The notes under the pieces: generated by a model
Seen by the model: only the letters and a program-made list of their open reading frames with translations
Database searches by the model: none
Told to the model about the DNA's origin: nothing
Source of the DNA: an uncultured Saprospirales bacterium
GTDB taxonomy: Bacteria > Bacteroidota > Bacteroidia > Chitinophagales > Saprospiraceae
DNA length: 64,000 nt
Assembly: GCA_937864265.1 (NCBI GenBank)
Contig: CALMIR010000139.1
Span: forward strand, 1-64,000
Reading direction: 5' to 3'
Position numbers and translations under genes: made by a program
Part shown: positions 42,433 to 53,134 of the stretch, one piece after another
Layout: every line of letters begins with the position of its first letter
Position numbering within the stretch: position 1 is the stretch's first letter

Positions 42433-44526
42433 TTAAAACTGATATTTGACCTGTGCGCTGACCTGGGTGCGTACCGGACCCTCAATCTCTTCCAAGCTGC
42501 TGCCGATGCTTTCTTCATTTTTCCAGTAGGTTTGGGCAATCCTGGCCTCCAGGGTCAGGTCGCGGAAACCCCGGTATCGGAGGTTGAAATAAAATCGGGT
42601 ACCCCGATTGTAATAAGCCGGGATGGAAGGCGTATAAAGCAAGCCATTTTCATAAGCGTAAAAGCGCACCTGAAAACCATCCGTATCAAAAATCGCAAAT
42701 CGGGTGCTGAACGAAAACGGCGTACCAAGCGGTTTGTACAAAATGTCCTGATAAAATGCAATGCCATCTTGTCGGTTGTTGATGGGGTTATCTGCAAAAC
42801 CATAGTCTATCCGGCTGCGCAATTCCAGGGCTTTGCTGACTTGATAAGACAAATGAAGCCGGGCTTGGAAAGCCTGAGTTGGAAGCAGGAAATTGGTTTT
42901 CTCCTCAAAGCGATCCACATTTTCTTCCCGCACCTGATTGCGCACCTCCAGGTAAGTTTCCATTTTTCTTTTGATGAAATAGGTTAACCTCACCCGGTAT
43001 TCCTGGCCCATAGAAGGAGCATCCACCCCAAAGCGCAACCACGGATGCCGCCATATATCATAATAGGCCGAAATGATCCAGTTGCGCGACGGATAAATAC
43101 CGATGCCCATATAAAAGCCCGTTTCATTGCGCGCACCGCTGGTTTCTGCAAAAGGTGTGGCATTCAAAGCCTGGTAGTCGCGTGGAAAATGGCGAAACAA
43201 CAAGGCCATATCTATTTTTTTATCCAGGCCAATCAACAAACCATTGATGGTAGCGATGCTGCCATTTTCGCTGCGGGCAGTTTCTCCAAAGAAGTTGTAG
43301 TTCTGAAAAATATAGGAATAGTCCACACTTAGATTCAACAAATGATCGCCATTGAAATAAAAACGGTTGTACGGAGCAGGCGTTCTTTGTAAGGTGACGT
43401 CGAGTTGGTCGTATAAAGCATTAAAGGCAATGTGGCCTTGGCGAGCTTGCCATTTTAGGCTACCCCCGGTAGTGAACTGGCCTATGGCTTTTTCGTCTGC
43501 AATTTCGCTGGAAGTGCGGTGCAAGCCATCGCTGTCCAATGAGGTGACAGATAAAAAAATAGCATCTACTTCGCTGGTATCAGGTTCGGCCAGGTTGCCA
43601 TCGCGTTTGATGTAAGAGGCAAAAGCCGTAGCTTCCAGATGGGACCCAAAGGCAATGGTGGCGCCTGCGCCCCGCATGAAGTTGGACTCATTTACCGAAG
43701 AATACTGCCGGAGTGTGCGACTATTGCGCTTGACATTCAGGGCAAAGGCACTTTTGCCGTACCCGAAACCGGAAAACAAGATCAGTCCCTGCCCAAAGCT
43801 GACCGCAAAATCGCCCAAAGCAATGGCCTTGATATTTTTGCTGTAATCCTTGAGAAAAAAATGCGCCGAATAAAAATCAAACCCGTTTTTATTACTGCCG
43901 CTAAAGAATTCCTCCCCGCGATCTTTTTCCGCCGTGAAACCATAGCTGAGGCGGTTGCTCGCTGAATGCTTGAATCGAACGTAGTATTGGTTGGGATCGC
44001 CCAGGTAGCGTTGAGCTGTTTCTCCTGGCTCTAGTGCGCTAAATCCCTTTTGTTCTTCCAGCACTTTTGACCAACGGAGGTAAAGCTCGTTTTTGCCTTC
44101 GCGCAGCATTTTACCCAACGAAATCTGATAATCGTCCAAGCCCCCGCTAACTGAAACATAGGGCACCAGGTTGCGGATGGTTTGAAGATCAAACGAGGGA
44201 ATGGCCTGTAACTCATAAATGGCGATCAAGTCGCCCGCTGTCGCCCGGTAGTTGATCAATTCCAAAATCTGTATATCGGACAGCAATCCCATTTCCCGAA
44301 GCTCCAATTCGCTGGCTTTGTTCAGATTTAGCGGCCTGTCGAGATAAGCCTCCAGCCCTTCAAATAGCGTATTGAAATCAAAAGAGCCTTCGCTATCTGT
44401 GTTTTGCAGGAAGTCTTCGGCCAGTTGTTGCGCATTATCCTGCAAGTCGGGTAGCAAAGAATCTACCTGGCTTTTGAGCGATAGTATAGAGAGGCAAAAC
44501 AGCAAAACAACAAGGCGTAAACGCAT
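42433..44526 (-). CDS. Helix-hairpin-helix and outer-membrane beta-barrel protein
   Basis: 697 aa. A signal peptide (LVVLLFCLSILSLKSQ) precedes a ComEA-like helix-hairpin-helix region (about residues 60-125, PLNLNKASELELREMGLL and IYELQAIPSFDLQTIRNL). The remainder is a long alternating, aromatic-rich sequence ending in VRTQVSAQVKYQF, typical of an outer-membrane barrel. The architecture is known as a conserved Bacteroidota protein; its role is unclear, though HhH at the periplasmic face could bind DNA. It diverges from the SusC gene with 134 bases between. Confidence 0.8.
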   Translation of the reverse strand: MRLRLVVLLFCLSILSLKSQVDSLLPDLQDNAQQLAEDFLQNTDSEGSFDFNTLFEGLEAYLDRPLNLNKASELELREMGLLSDIQILELINYRATAGDLIAIYELQAIPSFDLQTIRNLVPYVSVSGGLDDYQISLGKMLREGKNELYLRWSKVLEEQKGFSALEPGETAQRYLGDPNQYYVRFKHSASNRLSYGFTAEKDRGEEFFSGSNKNGFDFYSAHFFLKDYSKNIKAIALGDFAVSFGQGLILFSGFGYGKSAFALNVKRNSRTLRQYSSVNESNFMRGAGATIAFGSHLEATAFASYIKRDGNLAEPDTSEVDAIFLSVTSLDSDGLHRTSSEIADEKAIGQFTTGGSLKWQARQGHIAFNALYDQLDVTLQRTPAPYNRFYFNGDHLLNLSVDYSYIFQNYNFFGETARSENGSIATINGLLIGLDKKIDMALLFRHFPRDYQALNATPFAETSGARNETGFYMGIGIYPSRNWIISAYYDIWRHPWLRFGVDAPSMGQEYRVRLTYFIKRKMETYLEVRNQVREENVDRFEEKTNFLLPTQAFQARLHLSYQVSKALELRSRIDYGFADNPINNRQDGIAFYQDILYKPLGTPFSFSTRFAIFDTDGFQVRFYAYENGLLYTPSIPAYYNRGTRFYFNLRYRGFRDLTLEARIAQTYWKNEESIGSSLEEIEGPVRTQVSAQVKYQF

Positions 44527-44660
44527 GGTAGGCTAATTTGGGCTAAAGATAAAAATTCCACTTTTTTTTGTCGTCAAATACCGGGTTAAGTTATAATTAT
44601 TTCCTCGACATTTGATATTTGGGCATATAGACCGATATTAGCCTGAAAATAGCTTTACAG

Positions 44661-47600
44661 ATGACCAAAATCTATACACAAATAATCCTTATTACCCTCC
44701 TTTTCCTTTTTTTAGGAAATCAGTTGCGGGCACAATTCATCGTAAAAGGCCAAGTCACAGAGGCTAAATCAGGACTAGAAATGATTGGTGTAAGCGTGGT
44801 GCTAAAGGGCAGCGAAGACGTTGGTACCACCACCGATTATGATGGAAACTATGAAGTGGAAGTGCCTAATTCTGATGCCGTTTTGGTCTTCAGCTTTTTG
44901 GGCTACGAAACCATTGAACGGGCTGTGGGCAACACGACAACTTTGAATGTTGAAATGACCGAATCGGCTCAACTATTGGAAGAAGTAGTCATAACCGCCT
45001 TGGGCATCAAGCGGCAAAAGCGGGAAGTAGGCTATTCCACTGAAAACTTCGACGGAGAAGAGATTCTACTATCCAACGCCCCCAACGTGGTCAATGCCCT
45101 GAGCGGAAAATCGGCGGGGGTACAAATTGCGAATACTAATGGCGTAGATGGTGGAACTACCCGCATCGTGGTACGCGGCAACAACAACATCACCGGCAAC
45201 AACCAACCCTTGATTATCGTGGACGGGGTGCCTCTGGAAAATGACCCCGGCCTGACGGATATTGGACGAGGCGTGGACTGGGGTTCTGCCATCAACAACA
45301 TCAACCCGAACGACATAGAAGACTTGACCATCCTCAAAGGCCCTACGGCTTCGGCGCTTTACGGCTCCAGGGGGGCTAATGGGGTCATACTCATCAGTAC
45401 CAAACGCGGGAAAAACCAAACAGGCATCGGCATCAATTACAACGTTACATACAAAGCCATCGAGCCCTTTTATTACCGCGATGTACAGAATATTTTTGGT
45501 GCAGGCGGCCCCATTAGCCTGACAGAACCAACGCTGCCCGTCAACGACGAAGGCATTTACATTTACCCGCGTGAAACGCATGCCATCAATGGTCCTTATG
45601 GGCGACCCACTACGGAGCTTTTTGGTTATTATTCAACGGGCGTCTCCTGGGGGCCAAAGATGGAAGGCCAGGAAGTATTGTGGTGGGACGGTGAAATGCG
45701 CCCTTACGATCCACAACCCGATAACCTCAAGTTGTTTTTCAACAACGGCAGCACCACTACCCACAATATTTCTTTTTCCGGTGGCGGCCAAATGGGCACC
45801 TTGCGGGTGTCGCTTTCACGTACCGACCACGAGGCCATTATTCCCAATAGCTCCTACGATCAAACCTCTGCTAATATTGGCAGCCGTTTGGATATTTCCA
45901 AAAAACTACATGCCGATTTGGCGCTGACCTACATCAACTTCCATCGCTTGAACAGCCCTACTTTGGGCGATGACAACGACAATTCTTTCGGAAAAGGTAT
46001 TCTGTACAGTTGGCCGCGCAGCTACAAAGGCTTGGAAAAAGACATCAATATTTTGCCCGATGGCACCCGCAACAATTACGGCGGGCAGTACCCCTTTACC
46101 TTTTCACCGCCCCACCTTTGGTGGAATACCTACAACCAAAATACCCAGCTTTCCCGCAACAAGCTCATCGGCTCATTGACGCTGGTGTACGATGTGACGC
46201 CCTGGCTGAATATTCTGGGGCGGGCAGGCACCGATTTTACCCTCAACCAATTTGAAAAACGCAACAAACCGATAGACAACCTGGGCTTACTAGAAGGTTT
46301 TTATTCCAATGAACTGGGGCGCGATTTGGTACAAAACAACGAATTCCTGATCACGGCGTACAAAGACAATTTTCTACGCTCAGGCATTGACGTCAGTTTG
46401 TCTTTTGGTGGGTCGCAGTGGAGCCGCAATCAGTATGGCATCCGCGCCAATTCTGGCTTGTGGGTGAACCCCTGGCTTTATGCCTTCAATAATTATGGCG
46501 ATCCGCTTACCGCACCCACACTCAACGAATACCGTTTTGAGAAAAAAATCAATTCTCTATTCGGCTTCTTGAACCTGAACTATCGGGACATGGTTTTTCT
46601 GGAAATGACGGGGCGCAACGACTGGTCCTCCTCCCTTCCGATCAACAACAACGCTTATTTTTACCCATCTACTTCGCTCAGTTTGGTAATGAGCGAATTG
46701 TTTGATTTGAAAAACAACTGGCTCAATTTTTGGAAAGTTAGGGCGGCTTACGCCCAAACAGCCAGCGACACCGATCCCTACCAGGTGGATTTCGTTTACT
46801 CGACCGGGAATTTTGGCGGCAACCAAACAGCCGCTCTTCCAACCACCATTCCGCCCATCGCGCTCAAACCCCAACAGGCCAATTCTTACGAAATTGGTAC
46901 AACTTTGGGCTTATTCAACGACAAAATCAACCTCGATTTAACCTATTACCACATCCGCTCTTACGATCAAATACTGGACGCACCGCTACCCGCCTCATCC
47001 GGAGCCAGCCAAATCCGTATCAACAGCGGCGAATTGGAAAATAAGGGCTTTGAAGCCATACTGGATATCACCCTGTTGGAAAAACCCAGGAAAAAACTGT
47101 TTTGGAAAACAGGTTTCAACTTTAGCCATAACCGCAACTACGTCGTGAGCTTGGGCGATGGGGCTAAAATTTTGGAAATCGCCAACATTTGGGGATTGAA
47201 CGGCCCGGCCATCGCGGTGCGGGAAGGAGAAGAATATGGTACGATCATCGGCTACGACTACGTATATCACCCCGACAACGGGCAGCCCATACTCAACGAC
47301 GAAGGCGCTTTGTACCAAATATCAGATAGCCGCGTGCCTTTGGGCAATGCTTCGCCCGACTTTATAGGCGGTTGGACTATGCGATTAGGTTGGAAGGGGC
47401 TATCCATCAGCACCTTAGTGGACACCAAATGGGGCGGCGATATGTACGTTGGTTCTTATATCATCGGTTTGCAAACCGGGCAAAGCCCTGAAACGTTGCC
47501 AGAACGGCTCGGACAAGGCCTGCCCTTTACTGATCCCGACGGTGTTGTGCGCAACGTGGGTGTCATATTGCCAGGGGTTTATGAAGACGGTAGCCCAAAC

Positions 47601-47933
47601 AATGAAGTGGTGCATTACTATTTCAAATACGTGGGCAATACCGGCGGCTGGGGAAGATTCATCACCACGCCCGGCGTGATGGAAAATTCCTGGGTAAAGT
47701 TGCGCGAAGTGGTTTTGGCTTACCGATTTCCCGATCGCTTCAACCGCAAATTGCGCATTTTTCAGGATTTGAGCATTTCCCTTACCGGTCGCGACCTATT
47801 TTATTTATACACGTCGCTGCCCGATCGCATCAACCCAGAAGGTGGCAACGGCGCAGGCAACGCCCAGGGTTTGGAATGGGCTTCCTATCCAGGGGTGCGC
47901 AGTTTTACCCTTGGTCTAAACGCCTCTTTTTAA
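44661..47933 (+). CDS. SusC/RagA family TonB-linked outer membrane transporter
   Basis: 1090 aa. Signal peptide (IILITLLFLFLGNQLRAQ), then a CarboxypepD_reg-like domain (KGQVTEAKSGLEMIGVSVVLKG), then the family markers LLEEVVITALGIKRQKREVGYS, a plug with TRIVVRGNNNITGNNQPLIIVDGVPL and a barrel of more than 800 residues. SusC proteins form the channel for oligosaccharides or glycopeptides captured by the SusD partner. The SusD gene follows after 25 bases, and a PNGase F-like secreted enzyme comes next, so glycoprotein glycans are the likely cargo (inference). Confidence 0.96.
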   Translation: MTKIYTQIILITLLFLFLGNQLRAQFIVKGQVTEAKSGLEMIGVSVVLKGSEDVGTTTDYDGNYEVEVPNSDAVLVFSFLGYETIERAVGNTTTLNVEMTESAQLLEEVVITALGIKRQKREVGYSTENFDGEEILLSNAPNVVNALSGKSAGVQIANTNGVDGGTTRIVVRGNNNITGNNQPLIIVDGVPLENDPGLTDIGRGVDWGSAINNINPNDIEDLTILKGPTASALYGSRGANGVILISTKRGKNQTGIGINYNVTYKAIEPFYYRDVQNIFGAGGPISLTEPTLPVNDEGIYIYPRETHAINGPYGRPTTELFGYYSTGVSWGPKMEGQEVLWWDGEMRPYDPQPDNLKLFFNNGSTTTHNISFSGGGQMGTLRVSLSRTDHEAIIPNSSYDQTSANIGSRLDISKKLHADLALTYINFHRLNSPTLGDDNDNSFGKGILYSWPRSYKGLEKDINILPDGTRNNYGGQYPFTFSPPHLWWNTYNQNTQLSRNKLIGSLTLVYDVTPWLNILGRAGTDFTLNQFEKRNKPIDNLGLLEGFYSNELGRDLVQNNEFLITAYKDNFLRSGIDVSLSFGGSQWSRNQYGIRANSGLWVNPWLYAFNNYGDPLTAPTLNEYRFEKKINSLFGFLNLNYRDMVFLEMTGRNDWSSSLPINNNAYFYPSTSLSLVMSELFDLKNNWLNFWKVRAAYAQTASDTDPYQVDFVYSTGNFGGNQTAALPTTIPPIALKPQQANSYEIGTTLGLFNDKINLDLTYYHIRSYDQILDAPLPASSGASQIRINSGELENKGFEAILDITLLEKPRKKLFWKTGFNFSHNRNYVVSLGDGAKILEIANIWGLNGPAIAVREGEEYGTIIGYDYVYHPDNGQPILNDEGALYQISDSRVPLGNASPDFIGGWTMRLGWKGLSISTLVDTKWGGDMYVGSYIIGLQTGQSPETLPERLGQGLPFTDPDGVVRNVGVILPGVYEDGSPNNEVVHYYFKYVGNTGGWGRFITTPGVMENSWVKLREVVLAYRFPDRFNRKLRIFQDLSISLTGRDLFYLYTSLPDRINPEGGNGAGNAQGLEWASYPGVRSFTLGLNASF

Positions 47934-47958
47934 TCACGTTGTAAGGAATTTTTGAGCC

Positions 47959-49545
47959 ATGAGAAACAAACTTAACCTGCTATATTTTTTAAGCATCGTC
48001 TTGCTGGGATCTTGTACCAAGGATTTTGAGGAAATCAACCGGAATCCTTTTTCGCCTACCCAAACTGACATTGGCCCGCTTTTTAACACGGTGATCAATT
48101 CTCTGCGCCTAGGCTGGAACGAGCAGTTGTACCTCCACAACGAAAGCCTCTACGCCATCACCCAGCAGGCGGCACAAACTGCTGTGGGTTTCGACAATAT
48201 CAACATCGGCACGGAAGAAATCTGGTCGGATTACTACAAAACCCTGGCCCATATTCGAGAAATCGAATCCCGCTTGGATGAAATGGAGCTAGAACCCGAA
48301 GCGCTGAATAATGTTCGCGCCCAACTCAAGGTATTGCTGGCCTACAAGACTTTTCGCATAAGCGATTTATTTGGCGACATGCCCTTTTTCGATGCAGGTC
48401 GCGGCTTCCAGGGCTTGGAATATGTGCGCCCGGCTTTCGACAGCCAAGAGGCCATTTACGAACACGTACTGGAAGAATTGCAATGGGTGGAAACAAACAT
48501 CCATACAGCCCCCAATCCGCAAACGGAATCGGGCACGGATTACCTTACTTATGGCGATTTCGACAATCTTTTTTTTGGCGATATGCTGCGCTGGCGCAAA
48601 TGGGCCAATTCGCTGCGCTTACGCTACGCCATGCGCATGGTGGAAAAAGACCCCGCCTTTGCCACGCCTATTTTGAAAGACATCATCGAAAACCAACTTC
48701 CAGTTATAGAAGAAGGTGAGGATGTGGGCATGTGGCCGGAGCAGCAAGATTGGCGCAACGAGAGCGTCAACTGGTCTTTCCGGGAGCACAACAAATTACG
48801 CATGGGTACGACCATCTGGCAGGTATTGTCCGAAACGGATGAGCCCGATGGCAGCGGTATTTTTGACCCACGCGCCCGCATTTTTTTTGAAACCAATAAT
48901 GCCGATGAATGGGTAGCGTTTCCGCAAAATCCAGACGCCAGCACACCGCAGGAAGGCGGCATTCCTTACGGTCAACATCGGGACTTTAACTACACCCTGA
49001 AAGGAAGTTCCAACCTTTTTTCGCCATTTAATTATTACCTGATCCGAGATGAGGTAGATATCCCACAGGTGATCCAGACAGCGGCAGAGGTCGGTTTCAT
49101 CAAAGCCGAAGCTTATCTGCGCGGCTTGGGTGTTGCGCAGGATATAGGCCAAGCCGAAGCGGAATATACCGTGGCTGTCGTGGCTTCCATCAAATTTTGG
49201 CAAAACGTGGTAAGTAATTGTGCCATCTGGACCAATACACCGCCGATATTGAGCGAAGGCGAAATTTTTTCTGTGGTCAACCATCCTCGTTTGAGTATTT
49301 TTACCACCGACGACAAGCTCGAACTCATTTACACCCAACGCTGGCTGGATGCTTTCCGCCAACCCTGGGAAGCGTATTCACTATGGCGGCGCACGGGTAT
49401 GACCCCGCGAGAAGGTGCTGCACCTGAAATTTATCGCTTTACTTATCCGCCCTCGGAAGCCGAAAACAATCCGGATAATTGGTCGCAACAGGTGGCCAAA
49501 ATGGGGGAGGATTCGAGGCGCGTGAAGGTTTGGTGGATGGAGTAA
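47959..49545 (+). CDS. SusD/RagB-like nutrient-binding outer membrane lipoprotein
   Basis: 528 aa. Lipoprotein signal with LGSCTKDFEEINRNP, so the mature protein is anchored at Cys. The N-terminal helical TPR-like part (YKTLAHIREIESRLDEM) and the C-terminal end RRVKVWWME fit the SusD family, most like the SusD/RagB nutrient-binding subfamily. It caps the SusC channel at the cell surface and binds substrate. Gap to SusC is 25 bases. A 393-base repeat-rich gap separates it from the next gene. Confidence 0.93.
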   Translation: MRNKLNLLYFLSIVLLGSCTKDFEEINRNPFSPTQTDIGPLFNTVINSLRLGWNEQLYLHNESLYAITQQAAQTAVGFDNINIGTEEIWSDYYKTLAHIREIESRLDEMELEPEALNNVRAQLKVLLAYKTFRISDLFGDMPFFDAGRGFQGLEYVRPAFDSQEAIYEHVLEELQWVETNIHTAPNPQTESGTDYLTYGDFDNLFFGDMLRWRKWANSLRLRYAMRMVEKDPAFATPILKDIIENQLPVIEEGEDVGMWPEQQDWRNESVNWSFREHNKLRMGTTIWQVLSETDEPDGSGIFDPRARIFFETNNADEWVAFPQNPDASTPQEGGIPYGQHRDFNYTLKGSSNLFSPFNYYLIRDEVDIPQVIQTAAEVGFIKAEAYLRGLGVAQDIGQAEAEYTVAVVASIKFWQNVVSNCAIWTNTPPILSEGEIFSVVNHPRLSIFTTDDKLELIYTQRWLDAFRQPWEAYSLWRRTGMTPREGAAPEIYRFTYPPSEAENNPDNWSQQVAKMGEDSRRVKVWWME

Positions 49546-49938
<393 letters not shown>

Positions 49939-52446
49939 ATGAAAAAAATGCTACAACTATTTTTAATGGCCTTTATCCTTTTTGGCTACAGCCGAATGGA
50001 TGCGCAAAGCAACCAATACTTGCATTTCGACCGGGTGGACGATTACGTCGAAACGGTCAATGGTTCTGGATACATCGCCAATTCTAACCAAATCACGATG
50101 GCTGGCTGGTTTTACCACGATCAATTGGGATACGGGCAGGGATTGATGAGTATTCGCGGAGGCGGCACGGGCACGGGGGAAATGTACCTGATTCAACTGA
50201 ACGACGGCACGCTGGAAAGCCGCCTGATTACCACTGCGGGTTTTCACGAATACGTAGCGCCTTCCTTTTCTATTGTTCCTGAAACCTGGCAACACGTCGC
50301 CTGGGTGTACAATGGCAGTACCGTTGCCCTCTATATTGACGGCGTGCTAAAGGGCAGTGCGGCAGCTACCGGCACCATTACGGCCACGAACAAGCCCTTT
50401 ACCATTGGAAAATGCTTGTTGGGAGGCTTCAACTTCGTTTTTGGCGGTAGGGCCGACGAGGTTTCGCTCTGGAACAAAGCGCTGACCCAGCAGGAAATAC
50501 AGGACATGATGGAGAATGAGTTGACGGGCAGTGAGGAGGGATTGCAGTTGTATTACAAATTCAACCAGGGCGTACCCGGTGAAGACAACACTTCCATTAC
50601 CAAGCTGGACAGTGAAGTGGGCGGTAGCGAGCGCGATGGCGACCTTATTGGCTTTGCCCTTACAGGCGATGTATCCAATTTTGGCGGCGAGCTGGATGAG
50701 AGTTTTCAGGCCATTACCTTTCCGCAAATCCCCAACAAGCTGATATCTGATCCGGCTTTTGACTTGAACGCTTCTGCCAGCTCTGGTTTGCCCGTTTCTT
50801 ATGAAATCGTATCGGGGCCGGCTACGCTGAGCGGCAATACGGTCACTTTGACCGGTGTGGCCGGAGAAGTGGTCATCAAAGCCAGCCAAGCGGGCGATGG
50901 TACTTTCGATCCTGCCGCCGATGCTTTCAATACTTTTCAAGTGATTGACCCAGCGCTGAATGTTCCCCATATTGATGCGCGCAATCCTTTGCCAGGCGAT
51001 GTCTATGTACCCCAGCTCAAGGCCATTCAATTGGCCGCTATTGCAGATATCGACTACCAGGAGTTGTTTTCGGTGACGGGGCTTAAATTTGAAATCAATG
51101 GCTTGGAAATAACACCAACGGATTGGGGGAACAAGCACTATTCTGCCTGGTGGACGCCGCCTGGATACGGCTCTTATGCCTTGAAAATCATCGCTACCAA
51201 TAATTATGGTGCCAGCGCCACCGAAACCGTCAACATCAACGTGGTCAATCAGGTGGAAGATATGACCGTCACTGCGGTGAGCGAAGTGTGGGCCGATGTC
51301 AATAACGGTATCGTGGAGGTAGAAGCGGAATTGCCCAGCTACACCGGCGCTTTTGACCAGATCAGCGGATACTTGAACATCACTTGCCCGCCAGGCGGTT
51401 GCGACCCTTGGGACCGCATTTCTGGCCTGGAAGTGAAGGGACACAATGGCGAATGGTACGAGATCATCCGCTACATCACGCCTTATGGGGTGGCTTGCGG
51501 GCATAGCATCGACTTGACCGATTTCATGTCGCTGCTCCAGGGCAAAATCCGCTTCCGGGTTTATCTGGGTACTTTGGGCAATGGCTTTTTGTACTCCCTC
51601 GACCTGGATTATGCCCAGGGTACGCCAGCTCATCCTTTTAGCAGCGTGACAGAGGTGTGGAAAGAGACCTACAATTTTGGCAACCCGCTCAATTTGCAGC
51701 CCGTACCCGAAAAAACGGTGGCTTTTCCCGAAAATACAGAGGCCGCTATTTTGAAATTGGTATCAACTGGGCATGGCTGGGGCGAAAACAACACGGGCAA
51801 TGCCGCCGAATTTCACGACGACACCCACCACATTTGGGTCAATGGTGTGCAGACTTTTGAACAGCGCAACTGGAACGACTGCAACCCCAATCCCGATGGC
51901 TGCCAACCCCAAAATGGCACCTGGTTTTACGATCGGGCGGGCTGGTGTCCGGGTACCATCGCACCCTGGTTCGATTTTGACATGAACAGCTTTGTTGGTG
52001 CCAGCAGCGTCAATCTGGACTACGTCTTCGACGAAGACTATATAGATATGTGCAATGCCGATTACGCCAATTGTGTATCGGGTGTAACTTGCCCGAATTG
52101 CGACGATGGGTTTAATCCCCACCTGATCGTGTCATGCTACCTGATCAGCTTGGGCGATGAGCCGATTGACGGTGCGGTGACGGGCTTGAACGACCCCTTG
52201 GAGGCAGAAATGGCTTGGCGCATCTATCCCAATCCTGCCAGCGAGCGATTCCAGCTTTCCTTTAGCGAAGTGGTGGACGACATGGTGTTGAGCATCTACA
52301 ACAGCGCCGGGCAGCGGATGCTGATGCAGCAAAAAGCTCAGGTCAGCAGTCAGGAGGTGGACATCAGCCAACTTCCTTTAGGTGTTTACACCGTAGAGGT
52401 ACGCACGGAGCAAGGCGTTGCGATACAGAAATTGGTGATAGAGTAG
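49939..52446 (+). CDS. Secreted LamG and PNGase F-like glycoamidase with T9SS type A tail
   Basis: 835 aa. Signal peptide (LQLFLMAFILFGYSRMDAQ), LamG/concanavalin-like domain (residues 24-205), two Ig-like beta domains (about 245-440), then a region matching peptide-N-glycosidase F: CDPWDR, GEWYEIIRYITPYGV, IDLTDFMSLLQG, NAAEFHDDTHHIWVNG and DRAGWCPG. PNGase F cuts N-glycans from asparagine. By alignment with the Elizabethkingia enzyme from memory, catalytic Asp60 is Asp492 and Glu206 is Glu624, but Glu118 becomes Gly544. The last 80 residues (IYPNPASERFQL onward) are a type A sorting domain. It lies downstream of susCD on the same strand. Confidence 0.88.
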   Translation: MKKMLQLFLMAFILFGYSRMDAQSNQYLHFDRVDDYVETVNGSGYIANSNQITMAGWFYHDQLGYGQGLMSIRGGGTGTGEMYLIQLNDGTLESRLITTAGFHEYVAPSFSIVPETWQHVAWVYNGSTVALYIDGVLKGSAAATGTITATNKPFTIGKCLLGGFNFVFGGRADEVSLWNKALTQQEIQDMMENELTGSEEGLQLYYKFNQGVPGEDNTSITKLDSEVGGSERDGDLIGFALTGDVSNFGGELDESFQAITFPQIPNKLISDPAFDLNASASSGLPVSYEIVSGPATLSGNTVTLTGVAGEVVIKASQAGDGTFDPAADAFNTFQVIDPALNVPHIDARNPLPGDVYVPQLKAIQLAAIADIDYQELFSVTGLKFEINGLEITPTDWGNKHYSAWWTPPGYGSYALKIIATNNYGASATETVNINVVNQVEDMTVTAVSEVWADVNNGIVEVEAELPSYTGAFDQISGYLNITCPPGGCDPWDRISGLEVKGHNGEWYEIIRYITPYGVACGHSIDLTDFMSLLQGKIRFRVYLGTLGNGFLYSLDLDYAQGTPAHPFSSVTEVWKETYNFGNPLNLQPVPEKTVAFPENTEAAILKLVSTGHGWGENNTGNAAEFHDDTHHIWVNGVQTFEQRNWNDCNPNPDGCQPQNGTWFYDRAGWCPGTIAPWFDFDMNSFVGASSVNLDYVFDEDYIDMCNADYANCVSGVTCPNCDDGFNPHLIVSCYLISLGDEPIDGAVTGLNDPLEAEMAWRIYPNPASERFQLSFSEVVDDMVLSIYNSAGQRMLMQQKAQVSSQEVDISQLPLGVYTVEVRTEQGVAIQKLVIE

Positions 52447-52484
52447 CCAGCTTCGGGTTTTGTATTTTGAAAGAACCTGAAATA

Positions 52485-52524
52485 ATAGCTATCGGATGAC
52501 ACATAGAGGTTGTCCGATAGCTAT
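52485..52524 (+). terminator. Hairpin downstream of the PNGase F-like gene
   Basis: ATAGCTATCGGA at 52485-52496 pairs perfectly with 52513-52524 across a 16-base loop, starting 39 bases after the stop. There is no long T run, so termination efficiency is uncertain. Confidence 0.5.
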
Positions 52525-52582
52525 CTATGCGTGCCTAGGATGGTCGAACAACATGTAGCCAGGGTTTTGCTGAGCGTAAGCC

Positions 52583-53102
52583 GGGCATGATAAGAATGCC
52601 ACCGCTTCGCGGTTTGAGCTTGTAGATACCTGTCAATTGTCGGTGTGACTTTGGGCTCACGCCGACACTAAAAGCCTTTGTGCATTTTGTGGTTGAATAA
52701 GCCTTGCCTTGGACACTTTTCCAGCGGTTGAGATGGCGCTACGCTGTAGCACGTTGGCGGGGCTATATCGGGGCAATAGAGATGCCGTTGCGTTGGAACG
52801 ATTGGGTTGTGTGAGTCCTAGCTCGATCGCTTTGAGCAGGGGGGGCAGGATGCCAATACTTTGTAACACACTGGCGGGGCTGCATGGGGGAGTAGAAAGG
52901 AGCAGGCTCGCTGTGCAACTCATTCTCATCCATTCCAATTTCCAAAATTAAGGTCAAACCGTATGAGGAGGAGGGTTGTTGATGTCACCCTTTCAGGGTT
53001 TTACCAAGTCTGTATCGGGCATGATAATAATGCCACTGCTTCACTGTTCAAGCGTAGAAAAGCCTGGCAAGTGTCGGTGCGATGTTGGATCACGCCGACA
53101 CT
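52583..53102. repeat. Two-copy intergenic repeat with terminal hairpin
   Basis: Copy A (52583-52669) and copy B (53017-53102) share the opening GGGCATGATAA, the segment AATGCCA, and the closing CACGCCGACACT, aligning over nearly their whole length with scattered differences. In copy A, 52639-52649 pairs with 52657-52667 with one wobble. Both are in the same orientation. Confidence 0.7.
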
Positions 53103-53134
53103 GCTCTGAGCAATATTCCATTTTTGAGCTATAC

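Larger units (their letters stand above)
52447..53134. other. 688-base intergenic region made of repeats
   Basis: No convincing gene. It starts with a perfect 12-bp hairpin after the PNGase F-like gene (52485-52496 and 52513-52524). Two copies of an approximately 87-base repeat lie at 52583-52669 and 53017-53102, each ending in a hairpin near TGTCGG and CCGACA. Between them a second repeat of 21 bases (17 of 21 identical) occurs at 52744-52764 and 52861-52881. Short open frames across it are repeat-derived. Confidence 0.75.

Noticed and set aside
50347..51633. 428-codon open frame on the minus strand inside the PNGase F-like gene
   Set aside because: Antisense to a well-supported gene with conserved domains; no family resemblance in the antisense product.
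52657..52951. Short open frames on both strands between the PNGase F-like and DUF1761 genes
   Set aside because: Their similarity to each other comes from the nucleotide repeats; there is no start context or domain.
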